From Deltaproteobacteria bacterium (lineage in GTDB: Bacteria; Desulfobacterota; Binatia; UBA1149; SPBQ01): a DNA stretch of 64,000 bases. A model generated the notes under the pieces. The model did not search any database and was not told the DNA's origin. It saw only the letters and a list, made by a program, of their open reading frames with translations. Position 1 is the stretch's first letter; every line of letters begins with the position of its first letter. The stretch is taken from positions 264,919 through 328,918 of the forward strand of contig JAJCZM010000051.1 of assembly GCA_029262375.1 (NCBI GenBank), in the 5' to 3' direction. The translations under genes and the position numbers were made by a program. Shown piece after piece: positions 52,363-60,421 of the stretch.

Positions 52363-53703
52363 TCAATCCTGCGACTGCAATTGGACCTGGCCGCGATATC
52401 GAGAGGCCGCGATGACGAATAGAACGCTCGCGACAGCCATAATCGCCGCGAAGAAGAGATAGTAGCCCGCACCCGAGAGAGCGTCCGGCCCCATCTGGGC
52501 GATCACGTAGTTCACACCGGACGTCAGCAGATTGCCCAGCGAGATCGACAGCAGGTACAGCGACATCACGATCGATTTCAGTTCCGCCGGCGCCTGCGTG
52601 TAGGAGAATTCGAGCCCGGTGACCGAGACCAACACCTCCGAAGCGGTCAGCACCACCCAAGCAAGCAACTGCCAGACAATGCTCGGCGTCTCGCCGGCTG
52701 CGATACGCATCTCTATCCAAGCCGGAATGCAGAACGCCACCACCATCAGAACGAGCCCCACACCGATCTTGCGTAGCGGCGTCACGCGAACCATCCGCCC
52801 GGCGATCGGATACACCGCCCAGGAAAACACAGGAACGAGGATCAGAATCAGGATCGGGTTGATCGCCTGAATTTGCGACGGCAGCCACTCGACGCCGAGC
52901 AGATGACGATCCATTTGCTGCGCCTGCAGTACCCAGGACGAGCCGGTCTGATCGTACAGCGCCCAAAACGCCGCAAAGAACACATAGATCGGAGTCAGCC
53001 GAAGGATCGCCCGGCCGCCCTCACCGGCGAGAGCGGTGCGCACGGCAGCAAGCCCCGCCGGCGGGATATGGACGAATTCCCGACGCCCCAGCCAGAAGAC
53101 CCAAGTCGCGATGAGCATGAGCGCACCGGGCAGACCGAACGCCACGGACGGGCCGAACCTCTGCAGAAGTAGCGGCGTGGAAATACTCGAGACGAAGGCG
53201 CCTAGATTAATCGCTAAGTAGAACCAGCCGAACACTCGCTCTACGAGATGGCCGTTCGTATTCCCGAACTGATCGCCCACGTGAGCAGAGACACACGGTT
53301 TGATTCCGCCGGATCCAATCGCAATGAGCGCGAGTCCGACGGAGAGCCCGAGCCTCGTTTCGTCGAGTGCCAGAGCAAGGTGACCGAGGCAATACACCAC
53401 CGAGAGCACGAGAATCGTACGGTACTTGCCCCAGATAAGATCGGAGACGAGCGCCCCCAGCACCGGAAAGAAATAGACCGCCGACGAAAACAAATGATAG
53501 ACAGACCGTGCTTCGGCATCTCCCATCGGCGCGTGCGCGCCTCGCTCGTCGAGCAAGTATTGCGTCATGAACACGACGAGAATCGCCCGCATCCCGTAGT
53601 AGCTGAATCGCTCGGCCGCTTCGTTACCGACGATGTACGGAATGCCGGAGGGCATAGAGTGAGAACGAACCGGGGCCGTACGATATGGCGTGCCGGTACT
53701 CAT
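52363..53703 (-). CDS. POT/PTR2-family proton-dependent oligopeptide transporter
   Basis: Inner-membrane symporter for di- and tripeptides or related substrates, 446 aa, 12 or more spans. NEAAERFSYYGMRAILVVFMTQYLL contains the ExxERFxYY motif (key part EAAERFSYYG). GALVSDLIWGKYRTI and FGWFYLAINLGAF follow the family plan. The ATG at 53703 has GGAG five bases upstream and is preferred to a TTG seven codons earlier. The 180-bp gap to the reductase downstream holds nothing recognised. Confidence 0.92.
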   Translation of the reverse strand: MSTGTPYRTAPVRSHSMPSGIPYIVGNEAAERFSYYGMRAILVVFMTQYLLDERGAHAPMGDAEARSVYHLFSSAVYFFPVLGALVSDLIWGKYRTILVLSVVYCLGHLALALDETRLGLSVGLALIAIGSGGIKPCVSAHVGDQFGNTNGHLVERVFGWFYLAINLGAFVSSISTPLLLQRFGPSVAFGLPGALMLIATWVFWLGRREFVHIPPAGLAAVRTALAGEGGRAILRLTPIYVFFAAFWALYDQTGSSWVLQAQQMDRHLLGVEWLPSQIQAINPILILILVPVFSWAVYPIAGRMVRVTPLRKIGVGLVLMVVAFCIPAWIEMRIAAGETPSIVWQLLAWVVLTASEVLVSVTGLEFSYTQAPAELKSIVMSLYLLSISLGNLLTSGVNYVIAQMGPDALSGAGYYLFFAAIMAVASVLFVIAASRYRGQVQLQSQD

Positions 53704-53787
53704 CACATCTCCGCTATCGGGCAAGTGAAAGTGTAGCGGTCGAGATCCGCTCCGCGCTGCAGGCGTCGGCCACAGCGACCAACACGA

Positions 53788-54183
53788 CTAGCGATATACA
53801 CCGGAGAGCCCGTTTGTAGGAGACACGAGACTGAAGGGCGTTACGTAGGGCTCCATCACGAGGCTGCCCATTAGCGCAATCGCGATCAGCACGAGCGAGA
53901 CTAGGGGGGCGACCCCGGAGCCAACACGAATCAGCCCCGCGGCAATCAGGCCCGCCGCAGCGAACAGCGCGACTGCATATAACAGTGCCTGACTCCCGAT
54001 CAGCCACGCCGCAGCGACGACGGCTCCCTGTCCGCCCTCTTCGCCGACGAGTGCCACGAGATACGCAGTCAGCTGAAACATACGGGCAGCGGGCACACGC
54101 CCCGCCTCCACCAGAAAGAACGGCAAAGGCGCCAGGAAAAACAGGGCCGCGAACACGAGCCAACGCATTGAAGAACGAGTCAT
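53788..54183 (-). CDS. Four-span membrane protein of unknown function
   Basis: 131 aa with about four hydrophobic segments (WLVFAALFFLAPLPFFLV, VVAAAWLIGSQALLYAVALF, LIAAGLIRVG and the region ending MGSLVMEPYV). The start at the ATG 54183 (MTRSSMRW) is preferred; the frame upstream to 54342 is unlike protein. Upstream of it 54184-54483 is a 300-bp divergent region to the GST gene in which I see no gene or clear element. Family not recognised. Confidence 0.65.
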   Translation of the reverse strand: MTRSSMRWLVFAALFFLAPLPFFLVEAGRVPAARMFQLTAYLVALVGEEGGQGAVVAAAWLIGSQALLYAVALFAAAGLIAAGLIRVGSGVAPLVSLVLIAIALMGSLVMEPYVTPFSLVSPTNGLSGVYR

Positions 54184-54483
54184 TGAGTAGGGCCGAGGCG
54201 AACAGCGCCCTCCTTCCAATACCACATAGGCCGGGTCTCGCGCCACGTGCTGAGCGGGAAGCCACCGGCAGTCCCGGCAAATCGCTGTTGACTGATCGGC
54301 TCGCGATATCAAAATGCCGTCTGGATGGCGCACGACAAACATTCAGGCGCCGGCCGGCGCTCCCTGCGAGACGTCGCCGGGTCCGACGCGGTCCTGCTGC
54401 AGCCAACCTCCCGGCCCTACCCCCTATGCGGCAGTCGACCGGGTTGACCAGAACCGAGCAGGACCAGTGCCTAGGAGAACGAT

Positions 54484-55203
54484 ATGGAATCGACGAAACT
54501 GTTTGGCTCAAGGCTCTCTCCGTTCGTTGAGAAAGTTGCTCGTGCCCTTCAAGTGAAGGGCATCGAGTTCGAGGTAGTGGCACCGAAGAGCCCCGCGGAC
54601 TTCAAAAAGTGGAACCCACAGACCGGCAAGATGCCGGTACTGGAGATCTCGGGAACGCGGCAGTACGACTCGAGCTTCATTGTTGAATACCTCGATGAGG
54701 TCATCGCCGATCCGGCACTGACGGCATCCGACCCAAGCATTCGCAGCAAGCAGCGATTCATCGAGGATTGGTCGGACGAATCCTTCTACTGGTACTTGAT
54801 GGCGATGCGCTGGGCTCCTGAAAACGAGAGGGCTACGGCGATGCAGATCCTATCGACGGTTCCGCCGCTACTTCGACCCATCGCGAACCTCATCATCCCG
54901 AGACAGATCAAATCAGCCGCGCTGGCCCAAGGACTGGCCAGACTGCCCATGGCCGAATTGGAGCGTGAACTCGGACGCCGATTCGATGAGGTCCTCGGCT
55001 GGCTCGCGGATCGCCCCTTCCTGTTTTCTGAGACAGTCTCGATTGCTGATCTCGCGCTATTCGGACAAATGAGCACGTTGTGCAGCGGACCGACGCCGCA
55101 GGGCGCACGACTCATCGACGAACGCGCCGGCCTGCGCGACTACTACGATCGCATCGATCGCGCGACGGCGCGCGGCCGGTCGCGAGCGCAACGAGCGGCA
55201 TAA
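54484..55203 (+). CDS. Glutathione S-transferase family protein
   Basis: 239 aa. The N-terminal thioredoxin-like domain (1-80) opens with KLFGSRLSPFVEKVARAL, where Ser-Pro-Phe stands in the catalytic helix, and FKKWNPQTGKMPVLEISG holds the cis-Pro glutathione site. YDSSFIVEYLDE supplies the gamma-glutamyl-binding Ser. The C-terminal helical domain follows. AGGAG lies 7 nt before the ATG. Substrate unknown. Confidence 0.9.
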   Translation: MESTKLFGSRLSPFVEKVARALQVKGIEFEVVAPKSPADFKKWNPQTGKMPVLEISGTRQYDSSFIVEYLDEVIADPALTASDPSIRSKQRFIEDWSDESFYWYLMAMRWAPENERATAMQILSTVPPLLRPIANLIIPRQIKSAALAQGLARLPMAELERELGRRFDEVLGWLADRPFLFSETVSIADLALFGQMSTLCSGPTPQGARLIDERAGLRDYYDRIDRATARGRSRAQRAA

Positions 55204-55314
55204 TACGACGCCGCGATCCGCGGCTTGGAACAACGCATCGCCGAAGCGGTGCAGAGCGCTGTACCGCTTCGGCTCGCGTTGGCACGACCGCCCCGATCCT
55301 CTACAAGGCGACAC

Positions 55315-55980
55315 ATGCCCCTACCCGTTCCAAGCAACCTAGATGCGGCTCTCTTCGACTTCGGTGGTGTCTTCATCGCCTCGCCTTTCGAGGCAGCCGA
55401 ACGTGTCAGCGATGAACTCGGAACAGATCCGATGCATCTGCTGGAAGTCGTCTTCGGTCCCTACCACGACGACACCGACCATCCCTGGCATCGCCTCGAG
55501 CGCGGCGAGATGGCGCTGGAAGACGCCCGCACGGAAATTCTGGCTCTGGGGAAGGCCGCTGGGATCGATGCCGATCCGTATCGCGTGCTGGGTCTGCTCG
55601 CGGGCAACGCGGCGATCCGGGAAACGATGGTTGAGAGAGTGCGAACACTGCGCAGCGGCGGCGTCCGCACGGCCCTGGTAACCAACAACATCAGAGAGTT
55701 TCGCGAAGGGTGGCAAGGAATGCTCCCATTCGACGAGCTATTCGACGTACTCGTAGATTCGAGCGAGCTGGGAATTCGCAAACCGAACCCCAAGATCTTC
55801 GAACACACTCTACTCGCGCTCGGCGGTGTGTCACCGGGCAAGACTATTTTTCTCGACGACTACGCGGGCAACATTTCAGCGGCCGAGAAGCTGGGCATCC
55901 ATGGAATCTTGGTGGGCTACGATCCAGCCGCCGCGATCGAAGTGCTCGACGACGTTATCGCGACCGCCGGTATCTGCTAG
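55315..55980 (+). CDS. HAD-family hydrolase (IA subfamily)
   Basis: 221 aa. Motif I is FDFGGVF, in which the second catalytic Asp of DxD is Gly, as in epoxide-hydrolase N-terminal-like/ACAD10-like HADs; motif II TALVTNN, the Lys-bearing KPNPKIFEHTLLALG, and motif IV FLDDYAGNISAAEKLG are present. The ATG at 55315 is preferred; the frame from 55225 is not protein-like. It starts 111 nt after the GST gene, possibly co-transcribed. Confidence 0.87.
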   Translation: MPLPVPSNLDAALFDFGGVFIASPFEAAERVSDELGTDPMHLLEVVFGPYHDDTDHPWHRLERGEMALEDARTEILALGKAAGIDADPYRVLGLLAGNAAIRETMVERVRTLRSGGVRTALVTNNIREFREGWQGMLPFDELFDVLVDSSELGIRKPNPKIFEHTLLALGGVSPGKTIFLDDYAGNISAAEKLGIHGILVGYDPAAAIEVLDDVIATAGIC

Positions 55981-56014
55981 TCCACGCCTGGTCCGCGACG
56001 GCCCCACAACCAGC

Positions 56015-56800
56015 TCAGAACTTGGTCCGCGGCATGTCCATGTTCAGGCCGTTGGTTCCGCCATGCACGCCGACAATCTGACCGGTCACGAAATCCGCCG
56101 CATCGGACGCAAGATAGACTGCGCACGCAGCGATGTCGTCGACCTGGCCGATGCGCCCCATCGGTGTCATTTCGATCATGCGCGCTCGAATCTTGTCGTC
56201 TAAAACAGTGGCCAGCGCGTCAGTCTCTATCGATCCGCAGGCAATCGCATTGACACGCACGACCGGCGCAAAGTCCTGTGCCATTTCCTGCGTCAGGAAA
56301 TTAAGTGCAGCCTTCGCTGTCCCATAGGCAGAAAAAGCAGGCCAAGGCTCGACACCGGCGAGCGACGAGATGTTAATGACACTGCCTCCTCCCGTCTGCG
56401 CCATCTTCGGCGCAACGATGCGGGTCATGGAGAACGCGTGCGAGACGTTGAAGCGGAACGCGCGCTCGAAATCCTTGTCGCTGGTTTCAAGCGCGGGCTG
56501 CGGAACCCAACCGCCAGCGTTATTCACGAGCACATCGACTCGCCCGAACTTCTCGATCGCCGCTGCTACCAGCGACTCACGATCGTCCGCCTCCATAACG
56601 TTCGACGACACGGCCAACCCCGAGCGGCCACGCTGTTCAACGTCCCTCGCGGTCTGCTCGACCTGTTCTAGTGTACGTGCGCCGCACACCACGTCGGCTC
56701 CTGCTTCCGCCAGCGCCAGTGCGATACCTCTGCCAATTCCGCGCCCGGCGCCGGTGACGATGGCCACCTTGTCGGTCAGTTTGAAACGATCGAGAATCAT
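56015..56800 (-). CDS. SDR family oxidoreductase
   Basis: Classical SDR, 261 aa. Cofactor motif TGAGRGIGRG, NNAGG, INISSLAG, YGTAKAALNF. GHTNG-like C-terminal GVHGGTNGLNMDMP. The ATG at 56800 has AGGAG about 10 nt upstream; the frame upstream to 56890 is dispensable. It could be a hydroxysteroid or 3-hydroxyacyl dehydrogenase given neighbours, but the sequence alone does not decide. Divergent from the DapB-like gene with 125 bp between. Confidence 0.9.
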   Translation of the reverse strand: MILDRFKLTDKVAIVTGAGRGIGRGIALALAEAGADVVCGARTLEQVEQTARDVEQRGRSGLAVSSNVMEADDRESLVAAAIEKFGRVDVLVNNAGGWVPQPALETSDKDFERAFRFNVSHAFSMTRIVAPKMAQTGGGSVINISSLAGVEPWPAFSAYGTAKAALNFLTQEMAQDFAPVVRVNAIACGSIETDALATVLDDKIRARMIEMTPMGRIGQVDDIAACAVYLASDAADFVTGQIVGVHGGTNGLNMDMPRTKF

Positions 56801-56925
56801 CGTGTAGGACTCCTGTGAGGTGAATACGCGCCGATCGAGTTGACCCAGCGGGTACGAGCCATGATGTTCTGCCCGGCGCGCTAGAGCCAATGTCAGCGGT
56901 CATGGCAGAAACGGGAGAAACGAAC

Positions 56926-57996
56926 GTGGGCTACCGAGTCATTCAATGGGCAACCGGAAACGTAGGAAAGGAAGCGCTGCGCGGCATCCTCGCGCACCCC
57001 GACCTGGAACTCGCGGGTTGTTGGGTACATGGCGACGCCAAGAACGGTCGCGACGTCGGCGAGATCCTCGGTGGCGAACCTATTGGTGTACGAGCGACCA
57101 GTTCGGTCGATGATCTGCTAGCGACCGATGCCCATTGTGTCGTATATACACCGCTGCTTGCGAACGTCGATGAAGTCCTCGCGATCGTGCGCTCCGGCAA
57201 GAATGTCGTAACGCCGTTGGGCTGGTTCTATCCGAAGTCCGCGCCATCGGCGGACGAGGTCGAGGCCGCTTGCCAGCACGCAGGTGTCTCTGTGCACGGC
57301 ACCGGCATCCACCCAGGCGGCATCACCGAGCGACTTCCGTTGACGATCGCAAGTATGTCACGCGACATCCGCCACGTGCGAGCGGAAGAATTCTCAGACA
57401 TTCGAAGCTACGCGGCAGAGTTCGTTGTGAAGGAGATCATGCTGTTCGGGAAACCACCGGAGGTCGCGCGAGAAAGCGCGATGCTGGATCTTCTCGGGAA
57501 GGGCTTCCTGCAATCGGTCGACATGATCGCCGACGCGATCGGAGTCGAACTGGATGCGGAACGACGGACAATCCACGAGATGGCTGTCGCGACAGCCCCA
57601 ATCGACACAGCGTTCGGCCCGCTCGATCCGGGCACCGTCGCGGCGCAACGCTTCACCTGGCAGGGAACCGTCGGCGGGACTCCGGTGATCACGGCGCGCG
57701 TGAATTGGCTCATGGGGCAGAACAACCTCGATCCCGCATGGAACTTCGGACCCGAGGGCGAGCGGTTCGAAGTGGAGATCGAGGGAGAACCGAGCGTCTC
57801 CGCGACGTTCCACGGACTGCATCCGAGCGAAGCGGCAGCGGGACTCGAGCGAAACCCGGGACTAATGGCCACTGCGATGAACTGTGTGAATGCAGTTCCC
57901 TATGTCGTCGAGGCACGTCCCGGCATCAGGACTTACTTGGATCTGCCGCTCGTGACGGGCCGAGCCGACAGCAGTCTACGCGGCGGTATCCGTTAG
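56926..57996 (+). CDS. DapB-like NAD(P)-dependent dehydrogenase
   Basis: 356 aa. YRVIQWATGNVGKEALRGIL carries the Rossmann glycine motif, and the middle (GTGIHPGGITERLPLTIA) is typical of the actinobacterial/deltaproteobacterial dihydrodipicolinate-reductase-like group, distinct from lysine-pathway DapB (about 270 aa). The related 2,4-diaminopentanoate dehydrogenase shares this fold. The GTG at 56926 has GGAG eight bases upstream and is chosen over ATGs at 56890 and 56902. Substrate unknown. Confidence 0.82.
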   Translation: MGYRVIQWATGNVGKEALRGILAHPDLELAGCWVHGDAKNGRDVGEILGGEPIGVRATSSVDDLLATDAHCVVYTPLLANVDEVLAIVRSGKNVVTPLGWFYPKSAPSADEVEAACQHAGVSVHGTGIHPGGITERLPLTIASMSRDIRHVRAEEFSDIRSYAAEFVVKEIMLFGKPPEVARESAMLDLLGKGFLQSVDMIADAIGVELDAERRTIHEMAVATAPIDTAFGPLDPGTVAAQRFTWQGTVGGTPVITARVNWLMGQNNLDPAWNFGPEGERFEVEIEGEPSVSATFHGLHPSEAAAGLERNPGLMATAMNCVNAVPYVVEARPGIRTYLDLPLVTGRADSSLRGGIR

Positions 57997-58029
57997 CACG
58001 TCACGGATGCCGCGACCGTTCAGTGCGCT

Positions 58030-58932
58030 CTAGAACTGCAGCGTCGTATCGAGCAGGACGCGGAAGTCGACGATGTCTTCGCGACTCGTGACCGGAAACT
58101 CGACGCCGGCGCCGACGAGCACGGAGTCGCTGAATCGATAGCGCCCCCCCCCACCGAGCGTAGCGACCGTACCGCCGTCGCTGCTTCCGAAGTTGAAGAT
58201 GTCGTAGCCATCGTACTCGCCGAAGAGAGCTGCGTTGTTCCGACCAGCCTCACGTATCGTCGTCAGTAGGTTGCCTTCGAACACACCGAAAAAGTTCGGA
58301 AAGATCTCGTGGTCTACGTGAAAGCTATAGTGGAAGAACGAACTGTCGTGGTTGGAGTCCAGCGCCATGTCGACCCCCGCGCTCGCCTGAAACGCCGTCT
58401 TGTCACCGGCTCGTGTGGAGAACGACAGGAACGTATCCGACATTCCACTTCCGCCACCCTGCAGTTCGATGTTGCCGGCGTCCAGCGTGCCTAGTGGCGC
58501 CTCGTAGCTCGTCCCCACCGTGAGATATCGACCGAGCGAAGGCTCTGCGAGAATGGCGTACTTAACGCCAAACGTGATGTTCGTAAGACCCGAATCTTCA
58601 GGAAGCGAATCCTCGAAGTTGGTTTTCACGTACCCGAGTTTACGAACCATCAGACCCCAGCGCTCGTTCACTGCGAAACGCCCCTGCACGATGACTTCGT
58701 GAATGCTGCCCTTGCCCGTGGGCGGCATGAATCCTTTCGGAAGCTTGTTGTAGAGATAGAAAGTCCGAAGTTCCGTATTGATGTGCGCGCCCTCGTGCCG
58801 TGTCGGGCTGGTCAGTGCGGGCATGTGCTGAGGCGCATGCTCTCCCGCAATCGCGGCGTCGACGAGACAGACAAGCGTCATGAAAGCGGACGCTACAAAA
58901 GCGACGGTCTTGCTACGGGTAAACTGGTGCAT
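58030..58932 (-). CDS. Outer-membrane beta-barrel protein
   Basis: 300 aa, signal peptide 1-29 (DAAIA-GE). The mature part alternates amphipathic strands (NTELRTFYLYNKLPKG, WGLMVRKLGYVKTNF, TVATLGGGGRYRFSDSVLVG) and ends in VDFRVLLDTTLQF with a C-terminal Phe, as in outer-membrane barrels. Family similar to the phenol-degradation-meta-pathway type of porin, not certain. An ATG five codons upstream is possible. It lies 164 nt after DUF1501, on the same strand as that gene and the haem protein. Confidence 0.78.
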   Translation of the reverse strand: MHQFTRSKTVAFVASAFMTLVCLVDAAIAGEHAPQHMPALTSPTRHEGAHINTELRTFYLYNKLPKGFMPPTGKGSIHEVIVQGRFAVNERWGLMVRKLGYVKTNFEDSLPEDSGLTNITFGVKYAILAEPSLGRYLTVGTSYEAPLGTLDAGNIELQGGGSGMSDTFLSFSTRAGDKTAFQASAGVDMALDSNHDSSFFHYSFHVDHEIFPNFFGVFEGNLLTTIREAGRNNAALFGEYDGYDIFNFGSSDGGTVATLGGGGRYRFSDSVLVGAGVEFPVTSREDIVDFRVLLDTTLQF

Positions 58933-59096
58933 CGTCTGAAACCTCATTTTTCTCTGTATCTCTAGGCAGTTATGCGGGCGCTACCGAACTGAAGGTGGGA
59001 GGTAGTCGTTCGGCACTCGCGCTACAGGGAAGATAAGCATCCGGCGTGCCAACGATCGGTCGAGCGGATGACCGCTCGCCGGCACACCGGGCGGGG

Positions 59097-60404
59097 CTAG
59101 ACGCTCGGATTGAGGATATCGATGAACGGAGCGTCCAGCTGGAAATCGGAATCAGGCTGGCTACCGGAGACGCCGCCGATCTGCCGCAGCGCTTTTTGCA
59201 CGTGCGCCGGACGGACGGTCTCGCCCGAAGAACCACCGTCAACGGCCAGTGTCGCCGGATTGATCGAAAGCGCGTTATGCCCTTCGTCACTCGCGCCGAC
59301 TGCGCGGTTCGTCCACGCCTCGTTCTTCTTCATTAGGATGGCGCTATTGATGGGCCAGTGGTCCTTACCGTTGCCATCGTTGTAGCGCGGCGTTCGCCCG
59401 AAGTCGGAACCGACAAGGACGATGAGACGATCGGCAAGGCCCATTTCGTCGGCCAGATCCCAGAGATATGTAATCCCGTTGGTGAGACGTTGTAGCGCCG
59501 TACGATGATTGTTGTCGTGATTGGAATGCGTGTCGAATCCGCCGGTCTCGAGATCCGTTGCAACCGTCAATCCCGACCCAGCACAGATCAGAGCCATCTG
59601 TGCCTGCTGCAGGAGGTCGTTTCGATTGCCATCCTGATCGATCGGATTCACCAGCTGATCGGGCAACCCGACCGTCAGCGCGTTGAGCTGATCACGATTC
59701 GCGCGCGCATACGCGAGGTTGGCCAGCGAACGACGATGCCGCGGCAAGAGATCCGCGCGTGCCTGCTGCGCCGTCAGGCGGTCGTTCATGTAGCGCTCCA
59801 CTACCGCAACCTCGTCTTCGTCGTGGTAGAGATCGTCGTTGCCGGGCACGCGATTCACGTTGATGAGATCCTGGATGTCACGCACATTGCTAACTTCCGC
59901 GTACGTCGCGAGGCCGGCCGTTTCTCTGTAGCCCCCGTTGGTCAAGTACGGCAGCGGCATTCCGTCGCCATATACGGCCGCCGCCAGGGCCGAGAAAGAC
60001 GGGTATCCTTCGGGGATCTGGCCGCTCCAGGTATGCCTGGTGCCGGTGTCGTGCGAGTTCGTCTCTCCGTCAATACCATTAATGACCAACATGTCCGTGT
60101 GGAACCGCTCGAAGAACTGCTCGTTATTGGCGAACGGAGCATATGTGATCCCGCTCCCGGTAATCGTTCGCGTCACATCGTTGCGTGACCACTGCGTGAT
60201 CTCTCGTTCGCCGGGCACGTTCTCTTTCGGATCGCAGAACACCGTCGGATCCCAGCCGCCACTTGCCGCGACAGTAACAAAGATCGGTCCGGTATACGGG
60301 TCAACTTGTTGGGCGAATGCCTTTCGCACCGGCCACGGAGTGACGGCCGTGAGACCGACAACGCCCATCAACTTGAGGAAGTCTCGTCTATCCAGAGTAC
60401 TCAT
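59097..60404 (-). CDS. DUF1501 Tat-exported protein
   Basis: 435 aa. A twin-arginine signal (RRDFLK, then MGVVGLTAVTPWPVRKAFA) predicts folded export. DUF1501, related to sulfatase/alkaline phosphatase-like proteins: GGFDTHSNHDNNHRTALQ, and VGSDFGRTPRYNDGNGKDHW are the typical conserved blocks with metal-like Asp/His. Such proteins pair with PSCyt/DUF1588-DUF1592-type haem proteins in many environmental bacteria; here the gene starts 17 nt after one. Function unproven. Confidence 0.88.
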   Translation of the reverse strand: MSTLDRRDFLKLMGVVGLTAVTPWPVRKAFAQQVDPYTGPIFVTVAASGGWDPTVFCDPKENVPGEREITQWSRNDVTRTITGSGITYAPFANNEQFFERFHTDMLVINGIDGETNSHDTGTRHTWSGQIPEGYPSFSALAAAVYGDGMPLPYLTNGGYRETAGLATYAEVSNVRDIQDLINVNRVPGNDDLYHDEDEVAVVERYMNDRLTAQQARADLLPRHRRSLANLAYARANRDQLNALTVGLPDQLVNPIDQDGNRNDLLQQAQMALICAGSGLTVATDLETGGFDTHSNHDNNHRTALQRLTNGITYLWDLADEMGLADRLIVLVGSDFGRTPRYNDGNGKDHWPINSAILMKKNEAWTNRAVGASDEGHNALSINPATLAVDGGSSGETVRPAHVQKALRQIGGVSGSQPDSDFQLDAPFIDILNPSV

Positions 60405-60421
60405 GTTCCGTTCTCCCTCTC

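Noticed and set aside
53714..54583. Minus-strand 289-codon open frame
   Set aside because: It overlaps both the four-span membrane gene and the divergent region in another frame and is rich in Arg and Cys with no membrane or domain pattern.
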